Source: Desulfatitalea sp. UBA4791
GTDB taxonomy: Bacteria; Desulfobacterota; Desulfobacteria; Desulfobacterales; Desulfosarcinaceae
NCBI GenBank assembly: GCA_002402905.1
Contig: DHGT01000037.1
Coordinates: 61,327 to 125,326 of the forward strand
Direction: 5' to 3'
DNA length: 64,000 nt
The position numbers and the translations under genes were made by a program. The notes beneath the pieces were generated by a model. It was not told the origin of the DNA. It ran no database searches and was given only the letters and a program-made list of their open reading frames with translations. This document shows positions 8,608 through 20,146 of this stretch, one piece after another (position 1 is the stretch's first letter; each line of letters opens with the position of its first letter).

Positions 8608-11600
8608 TTATGGAGATGCCTTTTTGACCGGCTGAGAAAGGCGCTCCAGGAGCTTCGGGTCGATGGGCTCCCAAAAGGAAGAGGGTCGCCGCACTTCGGT
8701 CTTTCCGTAGAGCGTGCGCTTGCGTGCCCACGATAGATAGAGGCGTTCCTTGGCACGGGTCATGGCCACGAACAGGAGGCGGCGCTCCTCTTCCACATCG
8801 CACACCGCCTGGCCGGGTGGGATGTAGGGCACAAGCCCCTCTTCGCAGCCGGCGATGAATACCACCGCGAACTCCAATCCCTTGGCGGCGTGCATGGTCA
8901 TCAGCGCCACGCGCTCGGCTTCGGGCCGATACAGATCGGTGTCGCTCCGCATCACCTGACCATCCAAAAAGGCTTGCAGATCGCGATCGTAATGGGCGGC
9001 GAATGAAAGAAGGTCCAGGCGCTCCTGTGGATCGATCTGATGGGCCAGCGTCGTGTGGGCCAGAACCCGTTCGATCATGTCGGCAACACTCAGGGTTGAA
9101 CTCTCATGTCTCAAGGATTGTACCCGGCGAATCAGATCGACCAACCGTTGTTGCCGGGCGGTAGTCAGACCCTGGATGGGTAACCGTATGGCGCTGTTCA
9201 GCGCGCGTTCCAGGGGCAACCCAAGGGTATAAGCCCACGCCTTGAAGATGTTCAAGGTATCGCGGCCGACCCCGGGGGCGACGATATCGTTCAATTGGCA
9301 CAGGTCCGCATAGCTGCCGCGCGAGGATATGACGCGCAGGAGCGCCATTATCTTTACCATAACGCGTTGTTGGGTCAGCGCCTCCTTGCTGGCGAACTGG
9401 CAGGGAATACCGGCCTTCCACAGCACCTCATCGATGAGCCGACCCTGGTCGTTGGTGCGGAAAAGGACGGCAAAATCGGAAAAGCTGCGATCCTCTTTTT
9501 TATCCTGTACCTTGCCGAAATCGATGGCGTGAAATCCGGTGCCGCCCACCATCTGCTCGATGCATCGGCCGATGGCCACGGCCTCGGCGCGCGCTGATGC
9601 GGATTCAAGAATGGTGAGTGTCATCTTTCCCTGAAGCAGGGAATATGTCGTCTCCCGTTCGCCATCGGCGGATCGGCCGTCGCTTTTCAACGATTGATAG
9701 GCGGCCCTGAGAATCGCATCGGTGGATCGATAGTTCTGAACCAGGCGGATGCGCTGTGCGCCTGGATAGTCCTCGGCGACGCGTGAAAAATAGCGGACGT
9801 CGGAGCCCCTGAAGCCATAGATGGCCTGGTCTGGATCGCCGATGACGCAGAGATGGGCTCCCGGCGGCGCCAAAAGCCTGATCAGCCGGTACTGGCCGTG
9901 ATTGACGTCCTGGAATTCATCCACGAATATGTGGGTAAACCGCTCCTGCAGTTGCCGGCACCACGCCGCATCGGTTTCCAGCGCATCGACCACCTCCAGG
10001 ATCAAATCCTCAAAATCGAGCAATTGCTGCAACGCCAGCAACCGCTGATACGCGCGGTAGATATCCGGTAACGGATCCGCGTCCTCTCCGCACGGCAACA
10101 GCGGCGTCAAGTCCCCATCGGGTCTCACGAGCTGCTGTTTGGCGCTCACCACAAAATCGATCGCCCTGGCCAGGGTGACCTGGCAGGCCGGATTGACCTC
10201 TTTTACCTGCGTCATGGCATCGGCCAGGATCGCTTCCCGCACGGTGTCATCGGCCAGCCCGTAATCGGAAAATTGGTCGCGCGCCTGCAAAAGGTGGCGG
10301 CAGAAGCCATGGAAGGTGGCGATGAACGGCCGCTGCGAACCGGGACCGAGCATGGCGTTCAGGCGCTGGGCCATCTCCCGTGCGGCCTTGTTGGTGAAGG
10401 TCACCGCCAGGATCGCCTCGGCCGGGACTTGCCGCTCACGAATCAGGGCGGCCATCCGGCAGGTGATGGTGCGTGTCTTGCCGGTTCCGGGGCCCGCGGC
10501 AACGATCAATGCACCCCCCGGGTGGTCGACAACCCGCTGTTGGGCGCTGTTTAAAAGAACGTTTTCCGCCAAAGACGCCGTCGGCCCGCTGATGATGCCG
10601 TCTCGAGGCGGTGGCTCCCCGTCAGCACAGGTTGCTGCCAGTCGGTTTTCTTTGCTAACCTTCGCCTGGCGGCATTCACTATCCGCTATGGCGAACAGCG
10701 ATGTCTGACCACACAGCTCGCGCCGCTCGTCAGGATCGAAAAGGCGTACCTGTCCGAATTCCCCGTCGTATCCCGGATCGAAAATGACCCGGCCCCCGCG
10801 CATGCGCGCGACGGCCTCCCCGAACAAGGCGATGCCATTTTGATTCAGCTCTTCGATCGGCACGTTTCGCAGGATATCGAATTCGCTGCCGTGGCGCCGA
10901 ATCAGGCGCTGGTAGGCCTGTTTCACCCGTTTGGTGGTCACTGAGGTCTGAAAGGTTTCGGCCAGCATCTCCTCCAAAGGAATCAGGCTTTCATAGGGTC
11001 TGGCCTTGGGGGGGCGATGGTCTGATGCCCGATCGGACAACTGCTCCACGCGATAGAGGACACCCAGGACCAGGGGTTTGCCACACACCGGGCAGGTGCC
11101 GTTCAGTGTGCGCGTCTGTTCGGGCAGGCACCGGAAGTTGCATTTGCGATGGCCGTCCACGTGGTATTTACCCTCTTCCGGATAAAACTCCAGGGTTCCC
11201 AGAAATTGGTCGGGCGCCGCGGTCTCGAGAGCGTTTCGAATGGGTGTAAAACCCAGCTCGACATCCAACAGGTTGGCCTCGCGACCCAGTTTACCCGGAG
11301 AATGCGCATCCGAGTTGGATATCAGGGTAAAACGATCCAGGTCGGAAACACGCCAATTCATGGCCGGGTCCGAAGAGAGGCCGGTTTCCACGGCGAAGAT
11401 GTGATCGCTCAAATCTTCAAAGCACGCCTCGACGCTGTCAAAGCCCGATTTAGATCCGAGCACGGAAAACCAGGGGGTCCAGATATGGGCCGGCACCAGA
11501 TAGGCGTCGTCGGATGTTTCCAATACGATGTCGAGTAATTTGCGGGCATCGAGACCGAGAATCGGGCGACCGTCCGAACGAATATTGCCGATACGGTCCA

Positions 11601-11976
11601 GTTTCTGGTTGAACTCCCGGGCGGCCGCCAGATCGGGCATGAACACGAGATTGTGATTCTTACGCGTCCGGTCCCCTTTTTTATAGATATTGCTGATCTC
11701 TGTGACCAGCATGAACCGCACCGGCTGCCGGCAACTGGCGGGGACCTGTTCATCGCATGCGGCGGCAATCTGGGGATCGAGAGCGAAAAGCCCGTCTTCG
11801 GCCGGAACCAGTTTGGCGGTGATCTCCTCCCACCAGCCTGGATGGGTGAAATCGCCGGTAGCGATGACCCGGATGCCTTTTATCTGGGCGGCGATGTAAA
11901 GATGCTCCAGATCGAGTTGTTGGGACGTGGCCCGCGAATATTTGGAGTGGATATGAAAATCGGCGATGAATGTCAT
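8608..11976 (-). CDS. Endonuclease Q-like PHP nuclease fused to UvrD/PcrA helicase
   Basis: A 1122-residue fusion. Residues 1 to about 400 look like endonuclease Q (TIGR00375), which nicks 5' of deaminated bases. It starts MTFIADFHIHSKYSRA with the PHP metal HxH at 8-10, then GDFTHP (41-46), ETGLSSDP, NSDAHS (221-226), and a zinc finger with cysteines 279, 283, 295 and 298. From about residue 470 it is a superfamily 1A helicase: Walker A GPGTGKT (495-501), the DEFQDVNHGQ motif II, GDPDQAIYGFRG (motif III), MTMHAAKGLEF and VAMTRAKERLYLSW. The start at 11976 lies two bases after the stop of the radical SAM gene, so translation is probably coupled. The fusion suggests damage nicking followed by strand unwinding. 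Confidence 0.88.
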   Translation of the reverse strand: MTFIADFHIHSKYSRATSQQLDLEHLYIAAQIKGIRVIATGDFTHPGWWEEITAKLVPAEDGLFALDPQIAAACDEQVPASCRQPVRFMLVTEISNIYKKGDRTRKNHNLVFMPDLAAAREFNQKLDRIGNIRSDGRPILGLDARKLLDIVLETSDDAYLVPAHIWTPWFSVLGSKSGFDSVEACFEDLSDHIFAVETGLSSDPAMNWRVSDLDRFTLISNSDAHSPGKLGREANLLDVELGFTPIRNALETAAPDQFLGTLEFYPEEGKYHVDGHRKCNFRCLPEQTRTLNGTCPVCGKPLVLGVLYRVEQLSDRASDHRPPKARPYESLIPLEEMLAETFQTSVTTKRVKQAYQRLIRRHGSEFDILRNVPIEELNQNGIALFGEAVARMRGGRVIFDPGYDGEFGQVRLFDPDERRELCGQTSLFAIADSECRQAKVSKENRLAATCADGEPPPRDGIISGPTASLAENVLLNSAQQRVVDHPGGALIVAAGPGTGKTRTITCRMAALIRERQVPAEAILAVTFTNKAAREMAQRLNAMLGPGSQRPFIATFHGFCRHLLQARDQFSDYGLADDTVREAILADAMTQVKEVNPACQVTLARAIDFVVSAKQQLVRPDGDLTPLLPCGEDADPLPDIYRAYQRLLALQQLLDFEDLILEVVDALETDAAWCRQLQERFTHIFVDEFQDVNHGQYRLIRLLAPPGAHLCVIGDPDQAIYGFRGSDVRYFSRVAEDYPGAQRIRLVQNYRSTDAILRAAYQSLKSDGRSADGERETTYSLLQGKMTLTILESASARAEAVAIGRCIEQMVGGTGFHAIDFGKVQDKKEDRSFSDFAVLFRTNDQGRLIDEVLWKAGIPCQFASKEALTQQRVMVKIMALLRVISSRGSYADLCQLNDIVAPGVGRDTLNIFKAWAYTLGLPLERALNSAIRLPIQGLTTARQQRLVDLIRRVQSLRHESSTLSVADMIERVLAHTTLAHQIDPQERLDLLSFAAHYDRDLQAFLDGQVMRSDTDLYRPEAERVALMTMHAAKGLEFAVVFIAGCEEGLVPYIPPGQAVCDVEEERRLLFVAMTRAKERLYLSWARKRTLYGKTEVRRPSSFWEPIDPKLLERLSQPVKKASP

Positions 11977-11978
11977 GA

Positions 11979-13781
11979 TCAGTAATAATACCAGATCGTC
12001 TTGTAATCGGCGACGTCCTCGCCGTCGGCCTTGAGCCGTTTCAGATAATCGTAGATCGGGACATCTTGATACACATAGGTATCGACCAGGGAAAGCTTCT
12101 TCTCCCATGGATGGAATTCATAGACCCGCTTCCCATCCGGCATGACCGAAATAATGTCGTGATGCTGAGAGGCTTTGAGATAGTTTTTCCCCAAACCCGG
12201 CACATTGAAGACGATCTCGTCGGTGCGCACGGTACCGGGCATCAAACGGGCCTCTTCCTTTTGCTCCTGTTCCAGTCGCGCGATGGGGACCCGGAAATCG
12301 TCGGTCTCCTCTTTACCCTTGGTATTGAAGGTGTAGTAAGGCGTCACACCGATCAGGCGCAACTTCTGGCGCAGGAGGCAGGCCTCGAATTTTCTCGAAT
12401 TATAATACGTAAAAACGAGCTGATTATACACCTCCATACCGAAGCGCCGGAATTGCTGAACGGCCTGCATGGCCTGGGGGGTGATTTCGTAAGGATGCTC
12501 GAAGTGGGTCACGAGGATCACTTCCCTTTTACCGGGAATATGATACCGGCTGATAGCCCGTACCAGGGCGTCGCTGCTTCGCTGCGGCAATGTGACCGGC
12601 GTCCGGGTACCGATCCGAATGCGAAGGATGTGTGGAATGGCGGCCAATCGTGCCATCAATGCCTCGATCCGCTTATTGGAAAGCAGGAAAGGGTCACCGC
12701 CGGTCACCAGGACCTCGTTGATTTCGGGTGTCTCGGCGATCCAGTCGATCGCCGCATCGAGCTTGGATTTGGAAACCACCGACTGGGGGGAATAGACATC
12801 TTCGATTTCCCAGTTGCGCTGGCAATAGACACAGATTTGCGGGCAAGTCAGGATCGGTTTGAGAATCAAGATATTGGGGTATCGTCGGGTGATACCTTCG
12901 ATGGGTGAGGTGTTGCGCTCGAGCATGAAATCCATGGAGTGGTCGTTACGTTGTTTAAGCGCCGCCAGGCTGCGGACGTAGTGCAGACTGGGAATGACCT
13001 GGGCGCGCACGGCGCGATCCCTCTTGCCGCCGGTTTCATTATCCAAAAGGGAAAGATAATAAGGGGTGATGCCAAATGGGATGCGGTGCTGCCGTGCCAG
13101 GCGGACGGCTTCATACTCCTCGTCGGTCAGCTTGATGAGCGAGCGCAGCGTATCTGCATCTCGAATGATGTGCCGCACATGCCATTGCCACTTCTCCCAT
13201 TCCAGGTCCGTGGCGTTAAAGAATTTCAATATTCTGTATTTATTTCTACTTCTTCTTCTAACGGCTTCGTTGTCGAGGCCGCAGGCATAGCTTTGCATGT
13301 GGTGCTGGGCAGCCTGCGCCAGCCGTGACAAGTCTTTGGAACGCAACTTGGCGGCCTTGACGCCTTCATGTTTGGTGAATGCTGGAATTTTATCTGCATA
13401 TATTCCGGATTTCCCTGAGATCCCTTTTATCAAATGCTCCAACTCGGCCAGAAAGGCCGGTGACGGATGATCAGCCGGTTTCTCGGCACGATTCGACAAT
13501 AAGGATTCAATATATTCAATCATGCTGTAGCCGGCCAGGTTTTCGTTACGTTCGGATAGGATCTTGCGAAACACATCAATGGCATCGCGCCTCAAAATAT
13601 ACTCCAGCGGGGGGATATCAGGGTTTTCCTCATAAGTTTCAGCCAGTTGTAATGACAACCAATTACGAATAGCCTTCTTTTTGGCACCCCTGTCCTGCTC
13701 GGAGGTAAGGATGGTTTTGAGCTCCGGCGCCATGTCGAGAATGGTCGATAACCGTGATATTATCTGTTGTTTATTCATCAT
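11979..13781 (-). CDS. KamA-family radical SAM protein (lysine 2,3-aminomutase-like)
   Basis: A 600-residue radical SAM protein. The cluster motif CPQICVYC (Cys313, 317, 320) is the CxxxCxxC type used by lysine/glutamate 2,3-aminomutases, and the flanking ITRRYPNILILKPILTC and LVTGGDPFLLSN match that family. Classic aminomutases are about 400-460 residues, so the roughly 150-200-residue N-terminal extension (helical, charged) is unusual. Two tandem ATGs lie at 13779-13781 and 13776-13778 with only a weak GAAAGTGAG ribosome-binding site; the frame is open further upstream. Radical aminomutation of an amino acid is likely, but the substrate is unknown. It is the first gene of a pair with the EndoQ-UvrD fusion. 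Confidence 0.82.
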   Translation of the reverse strand: MMNKQQIISRLSTILDMAPELKTILTSEQDRGAKKKAIRNWLSLQLAETYEENPDIPPLEYILRRDAIDVFRKILSERNENLAGYSMIEYIESLLSNRAEKPADHPSPAFLAELEHLIKGISGKSGIYADKIPAFTKHEGVKAAKLRSKDLSRLAQAAQHHMQSYACGLDNEAVRRRSRNKYRILKFFNATDLEWEKWQWHVRHIIRDADTLRSLIKLTDEEYEAVRLARQHRIPFGITPYYLSLLDNETGGKRDRAVRAQVIPSLHYVRSLAALKQRNDHSMDFMLERNTSPIEGITRRYPNILILKPILTCPQICVYCQRNWEIEDVYSPQSVVSKSKLDAAIDWIAETPEINEVLVTGGDPFLLSNKRIEALMARLAAIPHILRIRIGTRTPVTLPQRSSDALVRAISRYHIPGKREVILVTHFEHPYEITPQAMQAVQQFRRFGMEVYNQLVFTYYNSRKFEACLLRQKLRLIGVTPYYTFNTKGKEETDDFRVPIARLEQEQKEEARLMPGTVRTDEIVFNVPGLGKNYLKASQHHDIISVMPDGKRVYEFHPWEKKLSLVDTYVYQDVPIYDYLKRLKADGEDVADYKTIWYYY

Positions 13782-13957
13782 GCTCACTTTCAAAAGAATC
13801 GGGTTGGATGGTGTTACGGGGAGGATCGGCAACTGATCCCATTTATTCGAATTTACGGTTTCTTGCATTCAGCTTATGAATATATGGTCACGGTTGTCAA
13901 CCGTCACACGAATCGTCACCCAAAGGCGCACCACCCGCAGCATCATTAAAAACAGCT

Positions 13958-13985
13958 TGTTTTATTTAGTTAAAACAGATATATT
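13958..13985 (+). promoter_or_regulatory. Candidate promoter of the split rdgC pair
   Basis: TTGTTT (13958-13963), a 16-base spacer and TATATT (13980-13985) lie about 50 bases before the ATG at 14037, in a short AT-rich block between the divergent radical SAM gene and the rdgC-like gene. The match to sigma-70 elements is moderate and AT-rich DNA gives chance hits. Confidence 0.3.
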
Positions 13986-14036
13986 TAATCGTTTTTATTG
14001 ATAACCACTACACTATATGGTATTTGCAGGACGATC

Positions 14037-14651
14037 ATGGGCTTATTGTCAGCAACGACTTCGGCCACCCGTTACCGGGTGGAAGGTCAACTGGAACACC
14101 CGATTATCGATACGATCGCGGAGGGACTCAAACGCTATGCGATTACCGATATCGATGGTCAACCATCCGACGCGGCCGTTGGATGGACCAGTTATCACAA
14201 TCCGTTCGAACCCGATTTCGAAGGATCCCGTTTTCTGATCGGCACGCATGTCGTATTTTCATTGCGGATCGACAAGAAATCCATTCCACCGAAATTATTT
14301 CAGAAATATTACACCGGCGAATCGTCCAAACGCTTACAGGCCCTGGAACGTGAATTTCTCTCCAAAGATGAAAAACAGGCCCTGAAAGATCAGATCGTAC
14401 AGCGTTTGAACCAAAAAATACCGGCGACCCCCAGCATCTATGATGTGGTCTGGCAATATGAAGCCGGCATCGTCTGGTTTTTTTCGAATCTGAAAAGCGC
14501 CAACGAACAGCTCGAAACGCTTTTCCACAAAGCGTTCGGTCTTCACCTGGTACGAATGATTCCTTATACTATGGCGCTATTTGATCCATCTCTCACCAAT
14601 GACCAGCGCGATGTACTGGAAAAACTGGCCTTCACCGAAGAAGAGGTGTAA
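14037..14651 (+). CDS. RdgC-like protein, N-terminal half
   Basis: A 204-residue protein that aligns by eye with the first two thirds of RdgC, the ring-shaped recombination-associated DNA-binding protein. Shared points are the GW near residue 50, the [12 protein letters not shown] strand, the helix [19 protein letters not shown], and [16 protein letters not shown] followed by the [11 protein letters not shown] helix. It stops where E. coli RdgC (about 300 residues) would continue; the rest is matched by the next gene. The start at 14037 ([13 protein letters not shown]) has GCAGGA just upstream and fits the family better than the TTG at 13998. The likely role is binding duplex DNA and restraining RecA, here beside the replication genes. 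Assignment rests on pattern similarity only. Confidence 0.62.
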   Translation: MGLLSATTSATRYRVEGQLEHPIIDTIAEGLKRYAITDIDGQPSDAAVGWTSYHNPFEPDFEGSRFLIGTHVVFSLRIDKKSIPPKLFQKYYTGESSKRLQALEREFLSKDEKQALKDQIVQRLNQKIPATPSIYDVVWQYEAGIVWFFSNLKSANEQLETLFHKAFGLHLVRMIPYTMALFDPSLTNDQRDVLEKLAFTEEEV

Positions 14652-14660
14652 TCACCACCG

Positions 14661-15188
14661 ATGCTTGATATCGCCGTTGCTTATAATCGTTACCGATTCC
14701 TTGGAAATGAATTTTTGACGTGGCTCTGGTTTGCCATCGAAAACGATATGGAAACCCTGCGTAGGAGCGACCCCGATTTTCTGGACTTGGATGTGGGGAA
14801 CCGCATGGTGTTGGAAAACCGGCTCGCCAACGGAAAGGAAAACATCACCATCAAAGGCGATGCCGCCGGATTGGAAGAAGCTCTCCTGGCCTTGCGAAAA
14901 GGCGCACTGATCACCGATATGCATCTTATATACAAGAGCGGCACTTTGCAGTGGCAATTTGCGCTAAAGGGCGAAAACCTGAGTTTTTCTGGTTTGAAGC
15001 TGCCCGAGACCGGCCCCATGGAATCGGCGGAGGATAAAGAAGGGGTGATCTTGGAAAAAATTTATCTCTATGAAAAGCCATTTCAGTTAATCGATAAGTT
15101 GTTTCAGATATTTATAAAAAAGCGCCTATCCGTCCAATGGCAGGAGTTGATCATTCCGGGAATGAAAAAATGGCTGACGCCTGAATAA
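14661..15188 (+). CDS. RdgC-like protein, C-terminal half
   Basis: A 175-residue protein starting nine bases after the previous stop. It contains FLTWLWFAIE, a NRMVLENR strand, LEEALLALRKGALITDMHLIY and LQWQFALKGENLSFSGLKLPE. These follow the order seen in the last third of RdgC (the LTEWV segment, the paired strands around 'GKVVTKLALDW', and the 'SLKRLKF' strand). Together with the preceding gene it would give about 380 residues, so the pair looks like an RdgC encoded as two chains. There is no frameshift signature: each gene has its own start and stop. An alternative is a lineage-specific partner protein unrelated to RdgC. Confidence 0.55.
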   Translation: MLDIAVAYNRYRFLGNEFLTWLWFAIENDMETLRRSDPDFLDLDVGNRMVLENRLANGKENITIKGDAAGLEEALLALRKGALITDMHLIYKSGTLQWQFALKGENLSFSGLKLPETGPMESAEDKEGVILEKIYLYEKPFQLIDKLFQIFIKKRLSVQWQELIIPGMKKWLTPE

Positions 15189-15235
15189 GATGAACGTTCC
15201 GACAATCGCTGCACCAAAGGGTTACTATAGATCAA

Positions 15236-15460
15236 AAGTTATTGACATGGCGTGGATCAAAGAGTGTTCAAAACTTCGTCGTTATCCACAAAAAAATGCT
15301 TACTATACAAAAACGACAGGTTGTTGAACGATTATAAACAACGTTGTGAACAAGTCATATCTATTGAAAATATAATAAAAGTAAAACATTATAGATTATA
15401 TCAACGTTTGCACCGTCCCTATTAATAACAACATTCTTTTAAATTAAAAAAATAGGGGAA
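15236..15460. other. Candidate oriC / DnaA-box cluster upstream of dnaN
   Basis: The 276 bases between the rdgC-like pair and dnaN contain one perfect DnaA box TTATCCACA (15282-15290) and three one-mismatch 9-mers: TTATTGACA (15239-15247), TTATAAACA (15332-15340) and, on the other strand, TTGTTCACA (15345-15353). They are followed by about 100 very AT-rich bases (15355-15460) that could unwind. Position beside dnaN-gyrB and a parS site 17 kb away fit an origin. dnaA is absent from the window, and the same boxes could instead regulate dnaN. Confidence 0.5.
15364..15392 (+). promoter_or_regulatory. Candidate dnaN promoter
   Basis: TTGAAA (15364-15369), a 17-base spacer and CATTAT (15387-15392) lie about 70 bases before the dnaN start. 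It falls inside the AT-rich block, so the match could be chance. Confidence 0.3.
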
Positions 15461-15464
15461 TAAG

Positions 15465-18988
<3,524 letters not shown>

Positions 18989-19343
18989 GGACCGGCCAGG
19001 AATGGATCACAGTACTGTTTTGGTAAAAAAGCGGCACCTTTAAAAGGCGAACCCCTAAGGTCTGCGGCCGGACCTTAGGGGTTCTGAATAGGGTGCGCTT
19101 TCAGTCACGTCAGTACATACCACTCCAGCTTCAGTTCAGCCAATTGTAACAACTCAAAAGGAAAATGAGGAAGAATAGAATGGAATTGCAAGCGCAGCTG
19201 ACCTTTCGCACAGATAAAGAATGCTGTCAAGCGAAAAACAGCTCTTTTTTTGTTCGACATAGTCGACGATTAAATTTTCTTTTTGCTGAAAATACTATCT
19301 TCCTCAAATCAAAGACCACTGCTAACCAAAGAGAGTATCAGGA
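18989..19343. other. Non-coding gap between gyrB and thymidylate synthase
   Basis: This 355-base stretch has no convincing gene. It contains the perfect hairpin described at 19049-19084 and a weaker hairpin with a T-run at 19223-19251 (GCTGT, ten-base loop, ACAGC, then TCTTTTTTT). A frame from 19165 could encode about 118 residues but overlaps the thymidylate synthase gene and has no recognisable family features. Confidence 0.6.
19049..19084 (+). terminator. Perfect 14-bp inverted repeat downstream of gyrB
   Basis: GAACCCCTAAGGTC (19049-19062) and GACCTTAGGGGTTC (19071-19084) are exact complements around the eight-base loop TGCGGCCG. It lies 60 bases after the gyrB stop. It has no T-run after it, so it may be an mRNA 3'-end stabiliser, a factor-assisted terminator or a protein-binding dyad instead of an intrinsic terminator. 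Confidence 0.55.
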
Positions 19344-20135
19344 ATGCACATACACCACATCAAAGCTCGCGATCTCCCGGACCTATGGTTTCAAGCGGTT
19401 CACGACATATTGGATCACGGCAGACGCTTTACTATCAACAGGGGTTCCTATGCCGGACAGACGCGACTCGAATATGACTATTTTACGGGTCACGTTCTTT
19501 ACCCGGGCACCCACCCGCTGATACCGGATATTCCGCCGGCCTGCGGCATCCCTAATCCGGTAGAAGAGGCTTATCTATACGGTGGAGAGGGTTACGAGCG
19601 CTCATATATCGAATATCTCATGACCGGTCACAAGGAGCCCGGAGAATCCTATACCTATGGTGAACGATTGACCCGGGTACCCATCGACGGCGATAAATTG
19701 AAATGGTGGAAATCAGAGAATAAAGAGATTATCGATCTGAGGGATATCGACGGCAGGATCGTTTTCGAGGAGGATGGCCATTTATACCTCAATCAGATCG
19801 AATGGATCATCGATACCTATCAGCGTCATGGTCATCGCAACAATCAGATGGTGCTGCAAATCGCTCATCCATCGGATGTCACGCTGGTCGATCCACCTTG
19901 CTTGAGGTCTATCGATACCCGCATCCAGGACGATACACTGAATTTTTTCGTCTATTTTCGTTCTTGGGACCTTTGGGGCGGCCTACCGGCCAACCTGGCC
20001 GGTATTCAAAACTTGAAAACCTATATGGCCGACGCCATCGGCGTCAAAGACGGCGAAATGATCGTGGAGAGCAAGGGACTGCACCTGTATGGTTATGCCG
20101 AGGATCTGGCCAAACTCAGATGTTTGCGGGAGTGA
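19344..20135 (+). CDS. Thymidylate synthase (ThyA-like, divergent/archaeal-type)
   Basis: A 263-residue protein with the ThyA active-site layout. PPC with Cys186 is the expected nucleophile for dUMP C6. It is followed by a strand and then RSWDLWGGLPANLAG (206-220), which parallels the R-S-x-D-x-x-x-G-x-P-x-N stretch of ThyA. The N-terminal half (RRFTINRGSYAGQTRLEYDYF) differs from E. coli ThyA and resembles the methanogen-type group. It should convert dUMP to dTMP using a methylene-folate or related one-carbon donor. The ATG at 19344 has GAGAG nine bases upstream. It sits next to gyrB and opposite asnS. Some relatives could instead be hydroxymethylases, so function is moderately sure. Confidence 0.72.
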   Translation: MHIHHIKARDLPDLWFQAVHDILDHGRRFTINRGSYAGQTRLEYDYFTGHVLYPGTHPLIPDIPPACGIPNPVEEAYLYGGEGYERSYIEYLMTGHKEPGESYTYGERLTRVPIDGDKLKWWKSENKEIIDLRDIDGRIVFEEDGHLYLNQIEWIIDTYQRHGHRNNQMVLQIAHPSDVTLVDPPCLRSIDTRIQDDTLNFFVYFRSWDLWGGLPANLAGIQNLKTYMADAIGVKDGEMIVESKGLHLYGYAEDLAKLRCLRE

Positions 20136-20146
20136 TCGAATGACCC

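Noticed and set aside
19165..19521. A 118-codon frame before the thymidylate synthase
   Set aside because: Overlaps the synthase in another frame and shows no conserved pattern.
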